From JABAYQ01 sp049890095 (GTDB lineage Bacteria; Bacteroidota; Bacteroidia; Flavobacteriales; UBA7312), in assembly GCA_049890095.1 (NCBI GenBank), contig JBMHCD010000004.1:62001-126000 (forward strand): a DNA stretch of 64,000 nucleotides, written 5' to 3'. The notes below the pieces were generated by a model. It did not search any database. It had not been told where the DNA came from and worked only from the letters and a program-made list of their open reading frames with translations. Made by a program: the position numbers and the translations under genes. This document shows positions 58,618-64,000 of the stretch, piece by piece (the stretch's first letter is position 1; each line of letters begins with the position of its first letter).

Positions 58618-59808
58618 TTATTTTAATACCGTAAACTTTTTGCTTACCATACCTTTACTAGAATAAAGATGTAAATAATATATGCCAGGAGAAAAATCAG
58701 AAAAAGACAAATGATTAGTCTCCATAGCCTGTTTAGCAATAATATTTCTTCCCATTTGATCAAAAATATTTATTTGAGTAATTGGTTCAAGAGACTTAAT
58801 GTTTACTAAGCCTGAACTTGGATTAGGATATACGGAACAATCAAATCTTTCGTAATATTCAAGGTTTACTGAATTACAATCTAACAACGGATATATAAAG
58901 TCCGTTATAAATGGAATTGAAACTTGTGACAACTGAGTAACTGGAATCAAATGTCCACCTGTATCAAAAGAGTACAAACTGTTAGTAATTCCAACAGACT
59001 CTGCTGTTTGATGAACTTCTCCTGATCCACACAGAATTGGTAATACCGAATACCCTAAAGCATGATCACAATCGTACATCACCGTTTCATCATCTTTGGC
59101 ATGAATACTTACTATTGGGACATCACTACTATCAATAAATGATTTCAAATACACTGCTCCTGCTAAGCTAATAACTCCATTTACTCTAGAAGAATAGCCA
59201 TCATTGCCACTATCTCCTTCTAATCCTCCAGAATTATCGACGAATTCTTGTAAATATGAAGGTATTTCCGACTGATTATTCAACATTGACGAATTAACTG
59301 CTATAATTGCTCCAGCTGAATAACCACCAACAAAAATTTGAGAAGTATCTATTCCAAAAGAATTATTGTTTAACATCGCATCTTTTCTGAAATAACGAAT
59401 GGCAGATTTCACATCACTGATTGCATTAAAAACCGTTTGTATCATAACATTAGAGTCGGCCAAATTGATCAAAGATGTTAAACGATATTGAATAGACGCA
59501 GTAACAAATCCTTTTTTAGCGAAAGACTCACATAATGCAATCATTTCAGGGTTATTTTTATTACCAGCATAAAAACTACCTCCATGAGCAAAAATTATTA
59601 AAGGTCTATTATCAAAATTATCTTCATCTGGCGTATAAACATCCATATCTAATCCGCTATCAAACACAGACCAATTATAAACATCAGAGTATTCAACAGT
59701 TGTAACAGTTGTTGATTCAAAAATTTCATCTTGATAACGTCCATCACATTGGGCAAATCCATATACAGAAAGAAAAATACTAAATATTAAAAAAGCTAAT
59801 TTATTCAT
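58618..59808 (-). CDS. Secreted alpha/beta-hydrolase (esterase) with T9SS type A sorting domain
   Basis: This 396-residue protein has a signal peptide ([20 protein letters not shown]). The hydrolase domain has the oxyanion motif [14 protein letters not shown] (about residues 71-84), the nucleophile elbow [10 protein letters not shown] (about 161-170), an acid in [10 protein letters not shown] and a histidine in DTGGHLIPV. The C-terminus is a type A sorting domain ([14 protein letters not shown] ... [17 protein letters not shown]). It is a probable surface or secreted carboxylesterase; the substrate is unknown. Its ATG overlaps the metG stop (ATGA), indicating co-translation. Confidence 0.88.
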   Translation of the reverse strand: MNKLAFLIFSIFLSVYGFAQCDGRYQDEIFESTTVTTVEYSDVYNWSVFDSGLDMDVYTPDEDNFDNRPLIIFAHGGSFYAGNKNNPEMIALCESFAKKGFVTASIQYRLTSLINLADSNVMIQTVFNAISDVKSAIRYFRKDAMLNNNSFGIDTSQIFVGGYSAGAIIAVNSSMLNNQSEIPSYLQEFVDNSGGLEGDSGNDGYSSRVNGVISLAGAVYLKSFIDSSDVPIVSIHAKDDETVMYDCDHALGYSVLPILCGSGEVHQTAESVGITNSLYSFDTGGHLIPVTQLSQVSIPFITDFIYPLLDCNSVNLEYYERFDCSVYPNPSSGLVNIKSLEPITQINIFDQMGRNIIAKQAMETNHLSFSDFSPGIYYLHLYSSKGMVSKKFTVLK

Positions 59809-61490
59809 GATGATAATTTATTTCGTTGAATTTCAATTTGATCATCTTCTATTTTAGAAAATAATAGAGAAGCATCATTTATTTTATGAGAACTATCTAA
59901 TGTTTTTAAGTCATCCCAAGAAGTAAAATTGACATTTAACATTTTAGACAACTTTTGTGCTGTAAAAGGTAAAAAAGGCTGTAAATACACTGTTAGGCTA
60001 GCTGCAATTTGTAAAGAAATATTTAAAATTGTTGATGTTCTCCTTTCATTAGTTTTTCTGAGTTTCCAAGGCTCAGTATCTGCCAAATATTTATTTCCAA
60101 TTCTTGCAATACTCATTGCTTCAAATAAACCATCTCTCATTTTATAATTTTCGATAAAACTTCCGATTTTTTGGCCACAGTTACTCAAATGAGACAAAAC
60201 TTCTTTGTCATAGTCATCTAGGTCAAACTTTTCTGGAACAACACCATCATAATATTTGTTTGTCAAAACTACAACTCTGTTAATAAAGTTACCTAAAATA
60301 CCAACAAGTTCGCTGTTATTTCTGCTTTGAAAATCTTTCCATGTAAAATCCGTATCCTTACTTTCTGGTGCCGTTGCACATAAAGTATAACGTAAAGTAT
60401 CTTGTTGACATTCAAAATCTTTGAGGTATTCATGAAGCCAAATTGCCCAATTTCTGGAGGTAGATAATTTTTGACCTTCTAAATTTAAAAACTCATTTGC
60501 AGGAACATTCTTAGGTAGCACGAATTCTCCGTGAGATTTTAATAATATTGGAAATATAATAGCATGAAAAACAATATTGTCTTTTCCAATAAAATGAATT
60601 AACTCTGCATCATTTTTCCAATAATCTTCCCAATTTTTATCATTTTCGATAGCCCAAGCTTTTGTAGCGGAAATGTAACCAATCGGAGCATCTAACCACA
60701 CATACATTACTTTTCCTTGACTATTTTCAACAGGCAACTCAACTCCCCAATCTAAGTCTCTAGACATTGCACGTTCTCTAAGGCCGTTATTTATCCATGA
60801 CATACATTGTCCGTTTACTTGAGATCTCCACTTTTTTGGATCATGAAAATAATTGCCATCTATTGTGCCTTTTTCAATCCACTCGCTAAGCCATTTCTCA
60901 TGATTTTGCATCGGGAGATACCAATGAGTAGTTGGCTTTAAAATTGGTGTTTCTCCACTTAAAGTAGATTTAGGATTAATCAATTCTTGTGGACTGAGAG
61001 CAGAACCACATTTTTCACATTGATCTCCATAAGCAGACTCATATCCACATTTTGGGCACTCACCACTTATGTACCTATCTGCCAGAAATTGTTGATGTTT
61101 CTGATCAAAAAATTGTTCATTTGTTTTTTTTACAAACAAGCTTTTTTGATTTAAAATCTTAAAAAAATCTTTCGCAGTTTGATGATGAGTAGAATCCGAA
61201 GTTCTATGAAAAATATCAAAACTTATTCCAAAATCTTCAAAGGTTTTTTTATTTAACTCATGATACTTATCTACTATGTCTTTTGGAGATATTCCTTCTT
61301 TTTTAGCTCTTAAAGTAATTGCAGCTCCATGTTCATCAGAGCCACAAATAAAAACAACATCGTCATTTTTTAACCTTCTATATCTTACATATATATCTGC
61401 CGGTAAGTAAGCACCTGCGATATGACCAATGTGAAGAGGGCCATTCGCATAAGGTAATGCCGAAGTAACTGTATATTTTTTTGATCCCAT
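59805..61490 (-). CDS. metG: Methionyl-tRNA synthetase, lacking the C-terminal tRNA-binding domain
   Basis: This 561-residue enzyme charges tRNA-Met. Catalytic motifs: [13 protein letters not shown] (HIGH, about residues 14-26), a zinc knuckle [17 protein letters not shown] (about 144-160), and the KMSKS equivalent [13 protein letters not shown] (about 333-345), which has the KxSTSR form common in Bacteroidota. The anticodon-binding helical domain ends at about 550. Most relatives in the phylum continue for another about 110 residues as an EMAP-II-like tRNA-binding and dimerisation domain; here the reading frame stops and the esterase gene overlaps it, so the domain is absent. Confidence 0.95.
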   Translation of the reverse strand: MGSKKYTVTSALPYANGPLHIGHIAGAYLPADIYVRYRRLKNDDVVFICGSDEHGAAITLRAKKEGISPKDIVDKYHELNKKTFEDFGISFDIFHRTSDSTHHQTAKDFFKILNQKSLFVKKTNEQFFDQKHQQFLADRYISGECPKCGYESAYGDQCEKCGSALSPQELINPKSTLSGETPILKPTTHWYLPMQNHEKWLSEWIEKGTIDGNYFHDPKKWRSQVNGQCMSWINNGLRERAMSRDLDWGVELPVENSQGKVMYVWLDAPIGYISATKAWAIENDKNWEDYWKNDAELIHFIGKDNIVFHAIIFPILLKSHGEFVLPKNVPANEFLNLEGQKLSTSRNWAIWLHEYLKDFECQQDTLRYTLCATAPESKDTDFTWKDFQSRNNSELVGILGNFINRVVVLTNKYYDGVVPEKFDLDDYDKEVLSHLSNCGQKIGSFIENYKMRDGLFEAMSIARIGNKYLADTEPWKLRKTNERRTSTILNISLQIAASLTVYLQPFLPFTAQKLSKMLNVNFTSWDDLKTLDSSHKINDASLLFSKIEDDQIEIQRNKLSS

Positions 61491-61514
61491 TTTGAAGCTA
61501 AAATTTTATCTTAG

Positions 61515-61522
61515 CAAATATA
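61515..61522 (-). promoter_or_regulatory. Possible -7 element of metG
   Basis: Minus orientation reads TATATTTG, 24 bases before the metG start; no TTG at -33. Confidence 0.4.
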
Positions 61523-61539
61523 TAAAGAGTTAAGATATA

Positions 61540-62454
61540 ATGATAAAAGAGCAGCAAATAAAGATTTTTCCAGAACATTTAGTCAAAGGTGATAAAATTG
61601 CACTTATATCAACAGCTCGCAAGATTAGCAAAATAGATGTTGAATACTCTGTTCAAACAATTACAAATTGGGGATTTGAGGTTGTTTTTGGTAAAAATTT
61701 ATTTAATCAAATGAATCAATTTAGTGGTTCAGATCAGCAAAGGTCGGACGACCTACAACAAATGATAGACCGAAAAGATATAAAAGCCATACTATGTGTT
61801 AGAGGAGGATATGGAACCGTTAGAATAATCGATAAAATTGATTTTTCTAGTCTATTTGAAAACCCCAAATGGATAGTGGGATATAGTGATGTAACGGTTT
61901 TACATTCTCACTTAAACACTCTAGGACTAGCTTCATTACATGCTTCAATGCCTATAAATTTTAAAACTAATACTCCAGAATGTTTAGAGTCCATACGTTT
62001 AGCGTTAACTGGAAAAAAAATTCTTCATTCTACAAAACATAATTCATTTAATAGAAATGGAATTGCAAATGCTCAGATAGTTGGCGGAAACTTATCTATT
62101 TTATACAGTTTGTGTGGAAGCTCATCAGATATAAACACCAATAATAAAATTCTATTTCTTGAAGATTTAGACGAATATCTATATCACATCGATAGAATGA
62201 TGTATAATCTAAAAAGAACAGGAAAATTATGCAACTTAGCTGGTTTAATTATTGGTAGCATGAGTGATATGCATGACAATACTATACCATTTGGCAAAAA
62301 AGTAGAAGAAATTATTTACGATCTTGTTAAAGAATATAATTATCCTGTTTGTTTTGATTTTCCTGCTGGCCATGTAAAAAACAATCTATGTCTTCCTTTA
62401 GGAAAAACAGCTACTCTAACAGTTGGAGAAAAAACAACATTAGAATATGAATAA
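61540..62454 (+). CDS. ldcA: LD-carboxypeptidase, peptidase family S66
   Basis: This 304-residue enzyme cleaves the L,D bond of muropeptide tetrapeptides, part of peptidoglycan recycling. Family features: GDKIALISTARKIS (about 18-31), LCVRGGYGTVRIID (about 86-99), the nucleophile serine in VGYSDVT (about 111-117), the catalytic glutamate region FLEDLDEYLYHIDRM (about 207-221) and the histidine in PAGHVKNN (about 278-285). No signal peptide is seen. yraN overlaps its 3' end by eight bases. Confidence 0.9.
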   Translation: MIKEQQIKIFPEHLVKGDKIALISTARKISKIDVEYSVQTITNWGFEVVFGKNLFNQMNQFSGSDQQRSDDLQQMIDRKDIKAILCVRGGYGTVRIIDKIDFSSLFENPKWIVGYSDVTVLHSHLNTLGLASLHASMPINFKTNTPECLESIRLALTGKKILHSTKHNSFNRNGIANAQIVGGNLSILYSLCGSSSDINTNNKILFLEDLDEYLYHIDRMMYNLKRTGKLCNLAGLIIGSMSDMHDNTIPFGKKVEEIIYDLVKEYNYPVCFDFPAGHVKNNLCLPLGKTATLTVGEKTTLEYE

Positions 62455-62796
62455 GCATCATATGTTGGGTAAAAAAGGAGAAGAAATAGCTTCCAATTTT
62501 ATTATGAAAAAAGGTGGACAAATTTTGGAATTAAACTGGAGATATAAAAAGCAGAAATAGATATCATTTTTCTACAAAATAAAAAAGTTGTATTTGTTGA
62601 AGTCAAAACAAGAAGCTCAAATCAATTTGGAAATCCTGAAGAATTTGTTAGTGAAAGAAAACAACAACTTTATTTTGATGCTGCAGAAGAGTTTTTATTT
62701 CAAAATAAACTAAAATTTGAGATACAATTTGATATTATTTCCATTGTTCACAACAACAATGAAACAATAATAAAGCATATCGAAGACGCCTTTTAA
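62447..62796 (+). pseudogene. yraN: YraN (UPF0102) endonuclease-like gene with a frameshift
   Basis: The frame from ATG 62447 reads MNKHHMLGKKGEEIASNFI ... ELNWRYKKQK and stops at TAG 62558-62560. Adding one base in the A run at 62546-62550 restores NWRYKKAEIDIIFLQNKKVVFVEVKTRSSNQFGNPEEFV and a normal 116-residue protein ending at 62796. The PD-(D/E)XK-type residues (E-I-D...VEVK) are intact in the restored version. A single indel in a short A run could be a real mutation or a sequencing error. Confidence 0.8.
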
Positions 62797-62806
62797 ATAT
62801 GTTTAA

Positions 62807-62814
62807 TAAATTTG
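62807..62814 (+). promoter_or_regulatory. Probable -7 element of the pseudouridine synthase gene
   Basis: TAAATTTG matches TAnnTTTG, 17 bases before the ATG at 62831; no TTG at -33. Confidence 0.45.
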
Positions 62815-62830
62815 TATTAAAATACCAACA

Positions 62831-63652
62831 ATGTCCCAATCAAACAAAAAATTCAATTCCAAAGAAAAAAAATATTCTAAGGATAACTATAAATCAAAAA
62901 AAACAAATTCATTTAAAAATAGAATAACTAAAAAAACGGAAACGAAAGCCGGCATGCGACTAAATCAATATATTGCACATGCAGGCATCAGTTCTAGAAG
63001 AGAAGCTGACAAACTAATTTCTGCTGGATTAGTTAGTGTTAACGGAAAAGTGATTACTGAAATGGGGTTTAGAGTATTGCCCTCCGATAGTGTGAAATTT
63101 AATAACGAAACCGTTTCTTCCGAAAAATTACAATATTTGTTGTTGAACAAACCAAAAGGTTACTTAATTTCAGACGATCCATCAAAGAAAAAAATTGTTT
63201 CAGAATTAATAGGTCAAGCGTGTAAAGAGCGAATTTATCCTGTAGGTCGTCTTGATCGTCTTTCTTCAGGTTTACTTCTGTATACAAATGATGGAGAATT
63301 ATCTAAAAAACTAACTAACACAAAACAACGAGTCAAAAAAATTTTCCATATTACTTTAGATAAAAATCTCAAACATGCAGATATGATTAATATGATCGAT
63401 AATATCGGGTCGCAAAAATTTTATCTTGACATCCAAAAAATGTCATATGTTCAAAACGCAACAAAAAAAGAATTAGGACTAGAAATTAATAAAGGTAAAA
63501 ACAAGTCTATTGTAGAAATGTTTGGATCCTTAGGTTACAAGGTTTTAAAATTAGACAGAGTCTATTTTGGTGGACTAACTAAAAAAGATATTCCAAGAGG
63601 TAGGTTTCGCTTTTTAAACGAACAAGAAGTTAATATGTTAAAAATGATTTAA
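62831..63652 (+). CDS. rluB: rRNA pseudouridine synthase, RluB/RsuA family
   Basis: This 273-residue protein has an N-terminal basic tail (about 45 residues, lysine-rich), then an S4 RNA-binding domain (RLNQYIAHAGISSRREADKLISAGLVSVNG, about 46-75) and the catalytic domain with GRLDRLSSGLLLYTNDG (catalytic Asp, about 141). RluB and related enzymes modify large-subunit rRNA; which uridine is modified here is not visible. It follows yraN by 34 bases. Confidence 0.9.
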   Translation: MSQSNKKFNSKEKKYSKDNYKSKKTNSFKNRITKKTETKAGMRLNQYIAHAGISSRREADKLISAGLVSVNGKVITEMGFRVLPSDSVKFNNETVSSEKLQYLLLNKPKGYLISDDPSKKKIVSELIGQACKERIYPVGRLDRLSSGLLLYTNDGELSKKLTNTKQRVKKIFHITLDKNLKHADMINMIDNIGSQKFYLDIQKMSYVQNATKKELGLEINKGKNKSIVEMFGSLGYKVLKLDRVYFGGLTKKDIPRGRFRFLNEQEVNMLKMI

Positions 63653-63685
63653 ACAATAGTATTTATTTAACTTCGTTCAATATAT

Positions 63686-64000
63686 ATGCGATTTATTTTC
63701 AAACTGACATTAATATTAACTCTTCTTGTCTCACTAATCGTTGGCTCTAGTCTTGCCATAGTTTACTTTAACCAAGATAATATAGAGCAATTAGTCATTA
63801 AAGAAGTAAATCAAATACTAATTCAGCCTTTAGAAATTGATGATATAGAAATCTCTGCAATTTCTAATTTTCCATATACAAGTATTACATTCAATAACAT
63901 TAACGCTATTGATTACTTTGGAAAAGACACCCTACTAAATGCTGAAAAACTAATTTTAAAATTTAATGCAATTGATTTATATAACAGAAATTATAACATT
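63686..64000 (+). CDS. AsmA-like membrane protein (start only)
   Basis: The first 105 codons are present: one N-terminal membrane helix (MRFIFKLTLILTLLVSLIVGSSLAIVYF), then a periplasmic segment with DDIEISAISNFPYTSITFNNINA and LLNAEKLILKFNAIDLYN, the pattern of AsmA/TamB-type proteins that span the periplasm and affect outer-membrane assembly or lipid transport. The remainder lies beyond the window. Confidence 0.7.
   Translation, partial: MRFIFKLTLILTLLVSLIVGSSLAIVYFNQDNIEQLVIKEVNQILIQPLEIDDIEISAISNFPYTSITFNNINAIDYFGKDTLLNAEKLILKFNAIDLYNRNYNI

Overview
The window is an AT-rich (about one third G+C by eye), densely packed chromosomal segment of a member of the Bacteroidota, most likely order Flavobacteriales. 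The evidence is a type IX secretion system (T9SS)/gliding repertoire (SprA, a SprB-like adhesin with a PorP/SprF partner, several type A C-terminal sorting domains), a complete alternative complex III plus aa3-type oxidase operon, the malic enzyme-ruvA-sprA and rimP-nusA-infB gene orders, and promoters of the TTG-N17-20-TAnnTTTG type. No family or species can be assigned. No phage, plasmid, insertion sequence, CRISPR array or rRNA operon was seen; the one RNA gene found with certainty is tRNA-Gln.

Layout. 1-8028 (minus): maeB-ruvA-sprA, with sprA running off the left edge. 8079-17003: secreted and envelope proteins. A T9SS cargo protein and a decayed Omp28-like T9SS gene are followed by a plus-strand run of two thioredoxin-fold proteins, a DUF6029 barrel, an Omp28-like lipoprotein, a DUF6588 protein, another barrel and ubiX. 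17031-18817: a relic of lysine-pathway genes, a 63-codon gene and ruvB. 18857-29741 (minus): actABCDEF-cox2-cox1, which encodes a quinol-to-oxygen respiratory chain. 29889-34694: a SPOR-domain gene and rimP-nusA-infB. 34716-44126 (minus): two very repetitive secreted proteins, one of 2543 residues built from six copies of a 323/324-residue unit and one ending in a dockerin-like EF-hand pair. Then come tRNA-Gln, a DUF2723 glycosyltransferase-like membrane protein and a polysaccharide deacetylase. 48068-50880 (minus): a four-gene operon that looks like persulfide/sulfite handling. 50954-58400: a SprB-like adhesin with its PorP/SprF partner, and a candidate small RNA converging on them. 58618-63652: metG with a secreted esterase, an LD-carboxypeptidase, a frameshifted yraN and a pseudouridine synthase. 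The window ends in the start of an AsmA-like gene.

How it fits together. SprA is the outer-membrane channel of T9SS, and the window also encodes several of its probable cargoes (the CTD proteins at 8079, 10205, 34716 and 58618, and the type B-like CTD protein at 51961). The strongest leads for new biology are the periplasmic/secreted redox cluster at 10205-16369, the candidate small RNA at about 50988-51067, the terminator-like hairpin inside the rimP-nusA-infB leader, and the adhesin/dockerin-like pair at 34716-44126. Three genes show decay: the Omp28-like gene, the aspartokinase/diaminopimelate decarboxylase relic and yraN. All family assignments come from reading the sequence; no database search was run.
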